Below are positions 53,788 to 62,392 of a stretch of 64,000 nt of DNA, in pieces. The stretch spans positions 12,137-76,136 of the forward strand of contig SVUH01000004.1 in the NCBI GenBank assembly GCA_015063335.1, given 5' to 3'. The notes under the pieces are model-generated. The model was not told the DNA's origin. It saw only the letters and a program-made list of their open reading frames with translations, and searched no databases. Within the stretch, counting starts at the first letter, position 1. The number at the start of each line of letters is the position of its first letter. This DNA is from Oscillospiraceae bacterium. GTDB taxonomy: Bacteria; Bacillota_A; Clostridia; Oscillospirales; CAG-272. The translations under genes were made by a program, and so were the position numbers.

Positions 53788-54789
53788 TTACTCCCATTCT
53801 ATTGTTCCGGTAGGCTTTGGCGTGATGTCATATAGAACTCTGTTTATGCCGTCGACCTCGGTCGTGATGCGGTTGCAGATCTTGTGGAGGACGGAGTAGG
53901 GGATCTCCTCTATGGTGGCGGTCATGGCGTCCTTGGTGTTGACGGCGCGGATTATCGCTGGCCAGCCCTCGTAGCGACTGTCGTCCTTGACACCTACGCT
54001 CTTTATATCGGGAATTACAACAAAATACTGCCAGACCTTTTCCGCAAGTCCGCATTTGTCAAATTCGTCGCGAAGGATCGCGTCCGCCTCGCGCAGAGCG
54101 TGCAGACGGTCACGGGTGATGGCACCAAGACATCTTACTCCGAGTCCGGGACCGGGGAAGGGCTGACGGTAGACCATAGCGTGGGGAAGCCCCAACGCTT
54201 CACCGACAACGCGAACCTCGTCCTTGAAAAGCAGCTTTACAGGCTCGCAAAGCTCAAATTGAAGATCCTCGGGAAGTCCACCGACGTTGTGGTGCGACTT
54301 GACTGCCTTTTTACCCTCTGCCTGCTTTACAGACTCAAGAATATCGGGATATATCGTGCCCTGAGCCAAGAATTCGATACCCTCGAGTTTTCTTGCCTCC
54401 TCGGCAAATATCTCAATAAACTCTTTGCCTATTATCTTTCTCTTGGTTTCGGGATCGGAAACACCCGCCAAAAGATCAAGATAACGGTCGGTGGCATCGA
54501 TGTATATAAGGTTTGCGTCGAGGTTTTTGCCGAATATTTCGATTACAGCCTCGCTTTCGCCCTTTCTCATAAGTCCGTGATTTACGTGAACGCAAACGAG
54601 CTGTTTTCCTATCGCCTTTATCAGCAACGCGGCAACCACAGAGGAATCAACTCCGCCCGAAAGCGCGAGCAGCACCTTCTTGTTGCCAACCTGTGCCTGT
54701 ATTTGCTTGACCTGCTCTTCAATAAAAGCATTAGCAAGGTCAAAATTTGTAATGCGTTCCATATTTTCGGGACGAATATTGTTTGACAT
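53788..54789 (-). CDS. guaA: GMP synthase ATP-pyrophosphatase subunit without glutaminase domain
   Basis: 333 residues. PP-loop ATPase LLALSGGVDSSVVAALL (about 40-56), VHVNHGLMRKGE, TIYPDILES, HHNVGGLPEDLQFELCEPVKLLFKDEVR and the dimerisation end HKICNRITTEVDGINRVLYDITPKPTGTIEWE. It converts XMP to GMP. The class I glutamine amidotransferase half (about 190 residues in one-chain GuaA) is absent and no such gene lies nearby, so ammonia or a separate subunit must supply nitrogen. Start at 54789 with AAGGAAGG upstream. Confidence 0.9.
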   Translation of the reverse strand: MSNNIRPENMERITNFDLANAFIEEQVKQIQAQVGNKKVLLALSGGVDSSVVAALLIKAIGKQLVCVHVNHGLMRKGESEAVIEIFGKNLDANLIYIDATDRYLDLLAGVSDPETKRKIIGKEFIEIFAEEARKLEGIEFLAQGTIYPDILESVKQAEGKKAVKSHHNVGGLPEDLQFELCEPVKLLFKDEVRVVGEALGLPHAMVYRQPFPGPGLGVRCLGAITRDRLHALREADAILRDEFDKCGLAEKVWQYFVVIPDIKSVGVKDDSRYEGWPAIIRAVNTKDAMTATIEEIPYSVLHKICNRITTEVDGINRVLYDITPKPTGTIEWE

Positions 54790-54956
54790 ATGTTTTTCCT
54801 TCCTTTTGCAAAAATGTGATGCGAGAAAACCTTTTTTGGCAAAAGGTCTTCTCGCGCTCTTGTTGGAAAGCCGTTAAAAACGGTTTTGCTATTAAATAAT
54901 TTTGTATCTCGTTTTGTGATGGGCGCGTGCTTTTTTAAAATTTAATGCAGGAGAGT

Positions 54957-56156
54957 TTAGTTTGTGTAGTTATCGAAATAACCTTGAACGAGAACAACAG
55001 GAGTGCCCTTGTCGCCCGAGCCGCTTGTCAGGTCGCAGAGCGAACCGATAAGGTCGGTGAGCTGGCGGGGAGTTGTACCCTGGGACGCCATGTTGCCAAC
55101 GAGGCTGGAGCCGTCCTTAGCCTTGATGGAAGCTGAGATAGCCTCGCGAAGCTCCTCACCCGTAAGATTTGCGAAATCGTTATCGGCAAGATACTTGAGC
55201 TTAAGCTCGTTGGGCGTGCCTATAAGACCGTCGGTAAACGCGGGGGAGACAACGGGGTCTGCAAGCTCCCAGATCTTACCCTGGGGATCCTTGAATGCGC
55301 CGTCGCCGTAGACCATGACCTCAACGTGCTTGCCCGTAGCCTCAAAAACGTTCTTTTGAATAGCGAGAACGAGGGGCTTGCACTCGCGGGGGAACAGCTT
55401 GATCTTGTCCTCTGTCGACTTGTTGGAGCCGAGCAGACCGTATCTTTCGTTGCATCCGCTACCGTTAACGGGAGTGTTCATAATGTCGTCAAGTGAGCAC
55501 ACTACTTTTGCGCCGCTTTCGAGAAGGATCCTCTTGGTGCGCGCGCGAGTGTGAATGTCGCAGTTGATGATGCGGTCGGCATAGGGAAGGATCGCCTTTG
55601 CATTGTTGGCAAAGATTATCTCAACCTCGGCGCCACATTCGCGAACGAGCTCGCCATAATAGTCAACGTAGTCAACGCCGGTAAACTCGTGCTTTTCGTA
55701 ACCGAAAAGCTCGCGGTATTTTGCGAGCGAGAGAACGTCGGAGTAGGGATTTACACCCGATTCGTCTATCTTATCAAGGCTCACAAGATGATTGCCCACC
55801 TCGTCGGAAGGATAGCTGAGCATAAGAACTACCTTCTTTGCACCCTTAGCAATACCGCGCAGGCAGATAGCAAAGCGATTGCGCGAAAGAATGGGGAAGA
55901 TAACTCCAACAGTCTCGCCTCCGAGCTTGTTTTTTACGTCCTGCGCGATATCGTCAACCGTGCAGTAGTTACCCTGCGCGCGAGCGACTATGGATTCGGT
56001 GAGCGCGATAACGTCGCGGTCACGAAGCTCAAAGCCCTCGGACTTAGCCGCATCGAGCACGCTTTCGGTAACCATCACCGAAAGATCATCGCCCTCTCTG
56101 AATATAGGACAACGGATTCCTCTTGATACTGTGCCGACTTTTCTTGTGTTTTGCAT
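54957..56156 (-). CDS. Coenzyme F420-0:L-glutamate ligase-like (CofE-like) protein
   Basis: 399 residues. The N-terminal VGTVSRGIRCPIFREGDDL, ALTESIVARAQGN and VGVIFPILSRNRFAICLRGIA fit the CofE/FbiB ligase fold; DDIMNTPVNGSGCNERYGLLGSN and VMVYGDGAFKDPQGKIWELADPVVSPAF follow. The CofE family adds glutamate to F420-0, but F420 is not expected in Clostridia, so an amide ligase with another substrate is more likely. ATG at 56156 with AGGAG 9 bases upstream. Upstream of guaA on the same strand. Confidence 0.75.
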   Translation of the reverse strand: MQNTRKVGTVSRGIRCPIFREGDDLSVMVTESVLDAAKSEGFELRDRDVIALTESIVARAQGNYCTVDDIAQDVKNKLGGETVGVIFPILSRNRFAICLRGIAKGAKKVVLMLSYPSDEVGNHLVSLDKIDESGVNPYSDVLSLAKYRELFGYEKHEFTGVDYVDYYGELVRECGAEVEIIFANNAKAILPYADRIINCDIHTRARTKRILLESGAKVVCSLDDIMNTPVNGSGCNERYGLLGSNKSTEDKIKLFPRECKPLVLAIQKNVFEATGKHVEVMVYGDGAFKDPQGKIWELADPVVSPAFTDGLIGTPNELKLKYLADNDFANLTGEELREAISASIKAKDGSSLVGNMASQGTTPRQLTDLIGSLCDLTSGSGDKGTPVVLVQGYFDNYTN

Positions 56157-56319
56157 ATATATCATCTCCTGAAAATAGATTTGGGACTTAATTAAAGAGA
56201 TTTTTCGCCAAGATTTCTCAAGCGAAACAAAATTACATTATATTATACCAAAAAAAAGCGCACATTTCAACATTATTTTTTGAATTACTAAAATTTTTTT
56301 GGAATTTTAGAAAAATGTA

Positions 56320-56348
56320 TTGCAAAAAAACAAATAGTATGGTATAAT
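56320..56348 (+). promoter_or_regulatory. Promoter of tRNA-Trp
   Basis: TTGCAA (56320-56325), 17-base spacer, TATAAT (56343-56348), 31 bases before the tRNA. Confidence 0.7.
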
Positions 56349-56378
56349 AACGAGCGTGGCAAGAAAAGGCCGCAAAAT

Positions 56379-56454
56379 AGGGGTATAGCTCAGTTGGTAG
56401 AGTACCGGTCTCCAAAACCGTGGGTCGTGGGTTCGAGCCCTTCTGCCCCTGCCA
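56379..56454 (+). tRNA. tRNA-Trp (CCA)
   Basis: Acceptor AGGGGTA/TGCCCCT, D-arm GCTC/GAGT, anticodon loop CTCCAAA (CCA, Trp), T-loop TTCGAGC, encoded CCA 56452-56454. The anticodon stem CCGGT/ACCGT has a C-T mismatch at 27-43 and the T stem GTGGG/CCTTC has a T-T mismatch. So the fold is weaker than usual, though clearly a tRNA-Trp. Confidence 0.88.
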
Positions 56455-56456
56455 AG

Positions 56457-56490
56457 AAAAAAGCCATTCGCAAAAGCGAATGGCTTTTTT
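56457..56490 (+). terminator. Terminator of tRNA-Trp
   Basis: AAAAAAGCCATTCGC-aaaa-GCGAATGGCTTTTTT. Confidence 0.9.
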
Positions 56491-56492
56491 CA

Positions 56493-56680
56493 GTGAAATT
56501 TGCCCTTCGGGCAAGTGAAATAGCTTCGCTGTGAAATATTTGCTGCGCAAATGTGAAATATTCGCTATTGCGAAAGTGGGCAAATTTCATTTCACATCGA
56601 CCAGAGCCATAGGCGGCGGGAGATATTTCACAATTCACGAAGTGAATTATTTCACATTCGGCGTAAGTCGAATATTTCAC
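56493..56680 (+). repeat. Array of small hairpins separated by GTGAAAT / ATTTCAC
   Basis: Left half: GTGAAAT at 56493, 56515, 56531 and 56553, each followed by a different hairpin (TTGCCC/GGGCAA; AGC/GCT; ATTTGC/GCAAAT; TTCGC/GCGAA). Right half: ATTTCAC at 56589, 56625, 56649 and 56674, separating AATTCAC/GTGAATT (56632-56648) and ATTCGGC/GTCGAAT (56656-56673). The centre (56596-56624) is GC-rich. The GTGAAAT and ATTTCAC halves are inverted relative to each other, so the whole can fold into one large branched structure. Lies directly upstream of the four-helix-bundle gene. Confidence 0.85.
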
Positions 56681-56732
56681 TTGAAAAACTTCCGGATTTA
56701 TACTGTAATAACGGTAGAAAGGCGGTGTTACT

Positions 56733-57128
56733 ATGGCAGATTCAAAACTTCGTGATCTATCCACGGATTTTGAGGTTAAAGTCATCAAAATGTGTGACGG
56801 TATCAAAGGTCACTATTCGTTCGTAAACCAATTAGAGCGTTCCTCAACTTCCATCGGTGCGAATATTCGCGAGGCAAATTATGCTTACAGCAAAGCCGAC
56901 TTTGTCGCCAAGTTTCAAATTGCCTTAAAAGAATGTTATGAAACTGAATATTGGCTTGAATTGTTTGTAAAGTCTGAATTACTTGACCGCAAAATTGCAA
57001 AGGATCTATATAATCAATGCGGAACCATCCGCAGAATGTTGATCGCCTCCATCAATACGGCAAAGAAGAATACGAAAAAAAGTGTTAATAATGCGTTTCT
57101 GTTTAGAATTAAATTGACTTTTTTATAA
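56733..57128 (+). CDS. Four-helix-bundle protein (23S rRNA intervening-sequence type)
   Basis: 131 residues. LRDLSTDFEVKVIKMCDGIKG, YSFVNQLERSSTSIGANIREANYAYSKADFVAKFQIALKECYETEYWLELF and a helical C terminus match the S23/IVS four-helix-bundle family, related to Avd of diversity-generating retroelements. These proteins bind nucleic acid and have no proven catalytic role. Preceded by AGGCGG and by the hairpin array, which likely belongs to the same element. The C-terminal 15 residues (NNAFLFRIKLTFL) look extra. Confidence 0.85.
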   Translation: MADSKLRDLSTDFEVKVIKMCDGIKGHYSFVNQLERSSTSIGANIREANYAYSKADFVAKFQIALKECYETEYWLELFVKSELLDRKIAKDLYNQCGTIRRMLIASINTAKKNTKKSVNNAFLFRIKLTFL

Positions 57129-57246
57129 TTTTGCAGTATACTTAAATTGTCCCTGATTTTGTGTCAAATGAATAGTTAAAATGAGCAACAAGGGATTAAT
57201 GCCACAAGGTGTGAAAGTTTCGATTGTGTAATGGAGAAATTAAATC

Positions 57247-58287
57247 ATGAAAAAATTTACAGCTGTTTTTTTGATGTTGTCAACTATTATCTTATCGTTT
57301 GCCTCCTGCAATATCAATGGACGAGATGACGTTGATACTAAGGAAACAAGGGATGAATTTGATATTGCGGAAACAGAAGCTATCTCGTTAGGCAAGGAGG
57401 TCGATTCAGTAGTTCTTGTAACCGGCGAAGGCGAAGAAATCATTTGTAATGATGTAGATGACTTTTATGAAATTTTCAATAAAGTCAATTTTACGTATTA
57501 TAAAGATGGAAAAAAGTATTCGTTTGTTACTGAAACGAAAATGCACGATAACAGTAAAACGTTTACAAATATGAATATCTATTACTTTGAAAACAGTGAA
57601 TTTTTGGAGATCAAAAGCAAAAAAGAAGGTGATGACGCCGTTGCTTTGATAGAAAGCTATACTTATCATGATGATTTATCAAATGATAAGTCCGGAGCCT
57701 ACAGTATTGCAAACTTTGCAAGATATGTGTATAAGGAAGAAGAAGCATTTGGCGGTTATGAAAGTGGCAAGAATGGATATGTATTGTATAGCTCAAATGA
57801 ATATCCGTTAATTCCGAATTCCGGCACCGAATTGGCTGATATGCAAATAAGGTCAATGTATCCGAGAAACATTATTAATATGGTACCCCTTTTTCTTTGC
57901 TATCAACCTGTAGAAGAAAATGATCAAGTGTATGATTTCGACGCATTTGTGACCAGAGAATATAAGCTGTATGAAAACTATATTGTATTTAAGCAGACTT
58001 CGCCGTTTTTAATGCTGAATAATGTATGGAGTGGACAAGATCATGCCATTTTATATGCGGCTCTTTCAAATGCTGATTGTGCTATAACTCAAGAGGCTTA
58101 TTGTAATGTTAAAACGGGTGAAATTGAATTCATTAAGGTGTATGGTGATACATTATGGCATGTACCGGAATATATGAATAAGAAATTGGAAATTAATATG
58201 CTGATATACATTCATGATATAGAAAAATCCGAGGGCGAAAAAAAGGCTAATAAGCTGATCGAATATATAAAATCAAAGACTGATTAA
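57247..58287 (+). CDS. Putative lipoprotein of unknown function
   Basis: 346 residues. Signal peptide with lipobox SFASC (Cys near residue 21) predicts a membrane-anchored outer-face lipoprotein. The mature region is acidic at first (RDDVDTKETRDEFDIAETEA), then mixed beta (VVLVTGEGEEIICNDVDDFYEIFNKVNFTYYKDGKKYSF). No family recognised. More A/T-rich and more hydrophilic than neighbouring housekeeping genes. GGAG lies 11 bases before the ATG. Confidence 0.68.
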   Translation: MKKFTAVFLMLSTIILSFASCNINGRDDVDTKETRDEFDIAETEAISLGKEVDSVVLVTGEGEEIICNDVDDFYEIFNKVNFTYYKDGKKYSFVTETKMHDNSKTFTNMNIYYFENSEFLEIKSKKEGDDAVALIESYTYHDDLSNDKSGAYSIANFARYVYKEEEAFGGYESGKNGYVLYSSNEYPLIPNSGTELADMQIRSMYPRNIINMVPLFLCYQPVEENDQVYDFDAFVTREYKLYENYIVFKQTSPFLMLNNVWSGQDHAILYAALSNADCAITQEAYCNVKTGEIEFIKVYGDTLWHVPEYMNKKLEINMLIYIHDIEKSEGEKKANKLIEYIKSKTD

Positions 58288-58461
58288 CTATAGCATATTT
58301 GCTGTTATACATAGCCCCTGTATGCAAGCATGTTGTTTTGCCGCGTAAGCGGGTGTGATGCCTATGCCAAAACAGCGTAAAACATAGGGAATGAGGCGCG
58401 TTATTCACGGCTCGGTTTGCCGAATCAGAGGCTGAGCCCCTTTTGTGTCCATATAAAACGA

Positions 58462-58482
58462 GGGACGGTTATTAACCGTCCC
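58462..58482 (-). terminator. Terminator of the siroheme reductase gene
   Basis: GGGACGGTT-att-AACCGTCCC, followed on the minus strand by CGTTTTAT. Confidence 0.82.
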
Positions 58483-58490
58483 CTTGTTCT

Positions 58491-59420
58491 TTATCTTTCG
58501 AGCAGATCTTTAGCTATTATCTCATCTTTTCTGTTTAGCAGGTCGTCTGTAGCTATTGCCGCTTCGAGAGCTTCGACGCCGAGGCGGTCCACCGTTGCGC
58601 CAAGGCGCTCTTTTACGTAACCGTTTTCCTTGTACCAAAGCATGACCTTTTCAATAACGTCGGCAATGTCGTCCTGCGCGTACAGTGCGTTAAGACGGGT
58701 GCCCATTCGCTGCGTCTTACCCCACGTGCCGCCAACGAACACGCGACACGCCGCCTTTGCTTGCGCAGGAACCGCGCCAAACGGACATTTGCCAACGCAA
58801 ACACCGCACTTTGTGCATTTTTGGGCATCTATAACCGCCACTCCGTCAACAACGGACACGGCTTTTGAGGGGCAAGCCTCGCTTACAAGACATTTTTTGC
58901 AACCGCGGCACTTGTCGGCATCAAACGAGAAGGTTCGGCAGCCCTCGATGCCCACGTCGTTAAGGCTTGGCTTCATACAGCTGTTGGGACAGCCTCCAAT
59001 GCCTATTTTGAACTTATGGGGAAGCTTGACTGTGCGCATGCCAACGTAAAACCTGTCGTAAACGGTCTTTGCGAGAGCGTGCGTATCAATGTTGCCGTAA
59101 ACGCAGGTGGTGCCTTTGCAAGCGGTTACGGGACGCACCTTTGCGCCCGTCCCTCCAAAGGAAAGGTTGCGGCTTGCCATAAACGCCTCCGCCTTAGGAA
59201 TTTGTTCAAAGGGAATACCCACGATCTCCGCGGCAAGCCTTGCGGTAAATATTACCTTGCCGTTGCCGTATCTTTCGGCACATTCCGCAATGGCACGCAG
59301 CTCATCGGGAGTAAACTGTCCCGCGACCGTGACAAGTCTTCCGGAAAAACACTCTGTTCCGCGATTCTGGAGAAAGCCTCTGCCTTTAACGGAGGCTATT
59401 TGTTCTTTTGTGATGCTCAT
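58491..59420 (-). CDS. Small siroheme reductase with inserted 2x[4Fe-4S] ferredoxin domain
   Basis: 309 residues. Nitrite/sulfite reductase domain (PDELRAIAECAERYGNGKVIFTAR) with the siroheme/[4Fe-4S] ligands split as TACKGTTC and GGCPNSCMKP, then a ferredoxin insert (CRGCKKCLVSEACPSKA, CTKCGVCVGKCPFGAVP). Size and layout fit low-molecular-weight anaerobic sulfite reductases such as AsrC. It would reduce sulfite or nitrite in the cytoplasm. Transcribed divergently from the FecBCD-like importer. Start at 59420 with AAAGGACG upstream. Confidence 0.85.
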   Translation of the reverse strand: MSITKEQIASVKGRGFLQNRGTECFSGRLVTVAGQFTPDELRAIAECAERYGNGKVIFTARLAAEIVGIPFEQIPKAEAFMASRNLSFGGTGAKVRPVTACKGTTCVYGNIDTHALAKTVYDRFYVGMRTVKLPHKFKIGIGGCPNSCMKPSLNDVGIEGCRTFSFDADKCRGCKKCLVSEACPSKAVSVVDGVAVIDAQKCTKCGVCVGKCPFGAVPAQAKAACRVFVGGTWGKTQRMGTRLNALYAQDDIADVIEKVMLWYKENGYVKERLGATVDRLGVEALEAAIATDDLLNRKDEIIAKDLLER

Positions 59421-59451
59421 AATGTTATACGTCCTTTCGGCGCGCGGTCGA

Positions 59452-59480
59452 TTGACACGCGAGCGATTGTATGCTATAAT
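59452..59480 (+). promoter_or_regulatory. Promoter of the ABC importer operon
   Basis: TTGACA (59452-59457), 17-base spacer, TATAAT (59475-59480). Confidence 0.85.
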
Positions 59481-59491
59481 TGTTTGGGTTT

Positions 59492-59514
59492 AGATGCTTT
59501 TTACGCATCTTTTT
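59492..59514 (+). promoter_or_regulatory. Terminator-like hairpin at the 5' end of the importer transcript
   Basis: AGATGC-tttttac-GCATCT-TTTT begins within a few bases of the expected transcript start. It may stabilise the leader or attenuate transcription. Confidence 0.45.
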
Positions 59515-59574
59515 AAGTTAATTATACCACGGCCTGCGGCGTGTGTCAACGAAATATATCTATTTGGAGAAGAA

Positions 59575-60543
59575 ATGAATTGTGTTTTTAAGCGAATTAT
59601 ATGTGTAGCTCTTGCCACTATTCTGACCATTTTGCCCACGTGTGCCGTGCTTTCGTCATGTGAAAAACGCAGCGAGGAGTCGGCGGAGGACTGCGTGCAA
59701 TTTACAGATGCGCTGGGCAGAAAAGTAACGGTTGATTGCAAAGTAAAAAGAGTTGCCGCGCTCATAGGCAGCTTTGCAGATGTATGGGTGCTGTCGGGCG
59801 GAGAGCTTTGCGCGGCGGCAGAGGACGCGTGGGAGGACTTCGGTCTTGAGCGGGGCGATGCCGTGAGCATTGGCGGTGCGCATTCGCCAAGTCTTGAGCT
59901 GTTGCTTGCTTCGGAGCCTGAGTTTGTCATCGCAAGCGCTTCGACGGCGAGTAACGTTGAAATGATGGACGCGCTTGAAGCAATGGGAATAACGGTGGCT
60001 TATTTTGATGTTGACTGCTTTAAAGACTATCTTGGCATGCTGGACATCTGCACCGATATTACAGGCAGAAAAGATCTTTATGTCAAAAACGGAATTGAAG
60101 TAAAGGCAAAAATAGATGAGATCAAGGCGGCGTATGCCTCGGAAGACCTAACGGATAACGAGAGATCGGTGTTGCTTTTACGGGTTTCGTCTACGTCTGT
60201 TAAGGCTAAGTCGAGCAAAGGCACGGTGCTTGGAGAGATGCTTTGCGACATCGGTTGCGTAAATATTGCGGATTCGGATTCGACGCTGCTTGAGAATTTA
60301 AGTGTAGAGGCGGTTTTAATTGCGGAGCCTCGCCATATATTCGTGGTAACAATGGGCAATGACAGAGATGCGGCTATAGAATCTCTTGAAGGCATGATAA
60401 AGAGCAATGCCGCGTGGCAAACGCTTGACGCGGTAAAGAACGGAAGATTGTACGTGATGGATAAGACCTTGTTCAACCTCAAGCCAAACGAGCGTTGGGC
60501 AGAGGCTTACGAGGAGCTTTATGAAAAACTTACCGACAAATAA
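59575..60543 (+). CDS. Periplasmic-binding-type lipoprotein of a FecBCD-like ABC importer
   Basis: About 322 residues. Signal peptide with lipobox AVLSSC. Mature part is a helical-backbone (type III) binding protein: FTDALGRKVTVDCKVKRVAALIGSFADVWVLSGGE ... PSLELLLASEPEFVIAS ... NGRLYVMDKTLFNLKPNERWAEAYEELYEKL. Ligand could be a siderophore, haem, cobalamin or metal complex. ATG at 59575 with TTGGAGAAG; overlaps the permease start by 23 bases. Confidence 0.85.
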   Translation: MNCVFKRIICVALATILTILPTCAVLSSCEKRSEESAEDCVQFTDALGRKVTVDCKVKRVAALIGSFADVWVLSGGELCAAAEDAWEDFGLERGDAVSIGGAHSPSLELLLASEPEFVIASASTASNVEMMDALEAMGITVAYFDVDCFKDYLGMLDICTDITGRKDLYVKNGIEVKAKIDEIKAAYASEDLTDNERSVLLLRVSSTSVKAKSSKGTVLGEMLCDIGCVNIADSDSTLLENLSVEAVLIAEPRHIFVVTMGNDRDAAIESLEGMIKSNAAWQTLDAVKNGRLYVMDKTLFNLKPNERWAEAYEELYEKLTDK

Positions 60544-61531
60544 ACATATTTTTGGGGTCTATCTTTCGGCGGTATTGTTGCTTTTTGTATCCGTTGCTGT
60601 CGGAGTGCTGCTTGGGGCATCGGAAATGAGCCTTGCGGATTTTGTTTCCGCGATAGCCGCGGGTAAGACCGATAGCGCGGCATACAGGATTTTTGTTTAC
60701 GTACGTTTGCCGAGAGTTTTGGCAGCCTTAACGTGTGGCGCGGCGTTGTCGGTTGCTGGCGCGACTGTACAGTGCGCGCTTGCCAACAGATTGGCATCGC
60801 CGAGCATAATAGGAATTAACGCCGGCGCGGGACTTGCGGTTACCGTGTGTGCCGCCTTTGGCGTTGTGGGTGGATTTGGACTGTCCTTGTCTGCTTTTTT
60901 GGGCGCGCTTGGCGCGGCGTTTATTGTTAGTATGGGCGCTAAAAAGTGGGGCGCGTCAAGGGGAACTGTTATTTTGATGGGTGTAGCGCTCAACAGTCTG
61001 CTTGGGGCGGCATCCGACGTAATAGTGACATTTTATCCCGATGCGGCATTGATGAGCAACGATTTCAGAGTGGGAGATATGTCAGCGGCGACTTATCAAA
61101 AAATACTTCCCGCGGCGATTCTGATAATTCTGGCAATTGGAGCGCTGATCTCGCTTTGCGCGCGTATGGACGTTTTGATGCTGGGAAATGAGAGCGCGGT
61201 GGGACTTGGACTAAACGCAAACCTGACCAGAGCGCTGCTCTTGATGCTTTGCGCCTTGCTTGCGGGTTGCGCGGTGAGCGTGTGTGGGCTCTTGTCCTTT
61301 GTCGGCTTGCTGGTTCCTCATGCGGTTCGCGCAATCGCGGGAACGGCATCAAAGAGACTTATTCCTCTTTGCGCGCTTTTCGGCGCGGGGTTGGTAACGC
61401 TTTGTGACGCGCTGTCAAGAATTGTGTTCGCTCCTTATGAGGTGCCAGTGGGAGTAATTTTCGCCTTTGTGGGCGCGCCGTTCTTTGTGTTCATTCTTAT
61501 AAAAGGCAAGAGGGGACGCCAAGATGATTGA
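60521..61531 (+). CDS. FecCD-family ABC permease
   Basis: 336 residues with about nine to ten transmembrane helices. FecCD features: RLPRVLAALTCGAALSVAGATVQCALANRLASPSIIGINAGAGLAV and LLSFVGLLVPHAVRAIAGTASKRLIPLCALFGAGLVTLCDALSRIVFAPYEVPVGVIFAFVGAPFFVFIL. Forms the membrane channel with the downstream ATPase. Overlaps both neighbours, so it is translationally coupled. Confidence 0.92.
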   Translation: MKNLPTNKHIFGVYLSAVLLLFVSVAVGVLLGASEMSLADFVSAIAAGKTDSAAYRIFVYVRLPRVLAALTCGAALSVAGATVQCALANRLASPSIIGINAGAGLAVTVCAAFGVVGGFGLSLSAFLGALGAAFIVSMGAKKWGASRGTVILMGVALNSLLGAASDVIVTFYPDAALMSNDFRVGDMSAATYQKILPAAILIILAIGALISLCARMDVLMLGNESAVGLGLNANLTRALLLMLCALLAGCAVSVCGLLSFVGLLVPHAVRAIAGTASKRLIPLCALFGAGLVTLCDALSRIVFAPYEVPVGVIFAFVGAPFFVFILIKGKRGRQDD

Positions 61532-62270
61532 GATAATTAACGTAAACGCGGGATATGGAAAAGGCGATGTGCTGCGCGGACTGTCTGCCTGCTTTGAAAA
61601 AAACGCAATTACAAGCATTATAGGACCCAATGGATGTGGGAAAAGCACGCTTTTAAAAACTGTGATCGGCATAGTTGCCCGCAGTCAAGGACAAATATTA
61701 ATAGACGGAAATGAGATAAGTAATCTAAGGCGCAAGGACATTGCGAAAAAGGTAGCATATCTTGCTCAGGCAAAAAACGCGCCTGATATGACCGTGGCGC
61801 AAATGGTGCTTCAAGGCAGATTCGCACACCTTGATTATCCGGAGCGCTATTCGGATATAGACCGTCGGCATGCGCTTGAGGCAATGGAGCGTGTTGAGAT
61901 CGCGCACCTGTCCGATAAGCCGATAGAAACGCTTTCGGGGGGAATCAGACAAAAGGCATATATCGCGATGGCTTTGGCGCAGGATGCCGAATATCTGCTG
62001 CTGGACGAGCCCACCACGTATCTTGACGTGTCTAATCAATCAGAGGTTATGCGGTTGCTTGGAGACCTGGCGGGAGATGGGCGCGGCATAGTGTCTGTCA
62101 TGCACGACATTCCTTTGGCGCTAACCTTTTCCGATAAGGTTGTTATTATGAAAGAAGGCAAAGCGGAGTTTTGCGGCACTCCCGCAAATGCCGTGTCATC
62201 GGGAACTATCGAAAGGGTGTTTGGCGTTGAAGTGCAACATAGTGGCAATGGATATTTCTACAAATACTGA
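61524..62270 (+). CDS. ABC importer ATP-binding protein (FecE/BtuD type)
   Basis: 248 residues. Walker A GPNGCGKST, Q-loop AYLAQAKN, signature LSGGIRQKAYIAMALAQ (Ile for the usual Gln after LSGG), Walker B YLLLDEPTTYLD, H-loop SVMHD. Energises the FecBCD-like importer. Overlaps the permease stop by 8 bases. Confidence 0.92.
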   Translation: MIEIINVNAGYGKGDVLRGLSACFEKNAITSIIGPNGCGKSTLLKTVIGIVARSQGQILIDGNEISNLRRKDIAKKVAYLAQAKNAPDMTVAQMVLQGRFAHLDYPERYSDIDRRHALEAMERVEIAHLSDKPIETLSGGIRQKAYIAMALAQDAEYLLLDEPTTYLDVSNQSEVMRLLGDLAGDGRGIVSVMHDIPLALTFSDKVVIMKEGKAEFCGTPANAVSSGTIERVFGVEVQHSGNGYFYKY

Positions 62271-62392
62271 GAAACACAGTGCCGGGAGAAAAAGCTAAAC
62301 CGGTAAATAAAATAAAAAGCTCTGCGATCAATGCGGCGTACTCTTAAGGACAGTTTTTAGGTTCAATAAAATAATAGTAACTACCGACAAGA

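Noticed and set aside
56493..56680. CRISPR array
   Set aside because: Spacer words are only 7 bases, the intervening parts are palindromes of varied size, and no cas gene is present.
58288..58455. Gene or RNA between the lipoprotein and siroheme reductase genes
   Set aside because: Only short open frames and weak hairpins are visible; nothing could be supported.
62271..62392. Small gene after the ABC importer
   Set aside because: No frame with a start, RBS and length; only the terminator is supported.
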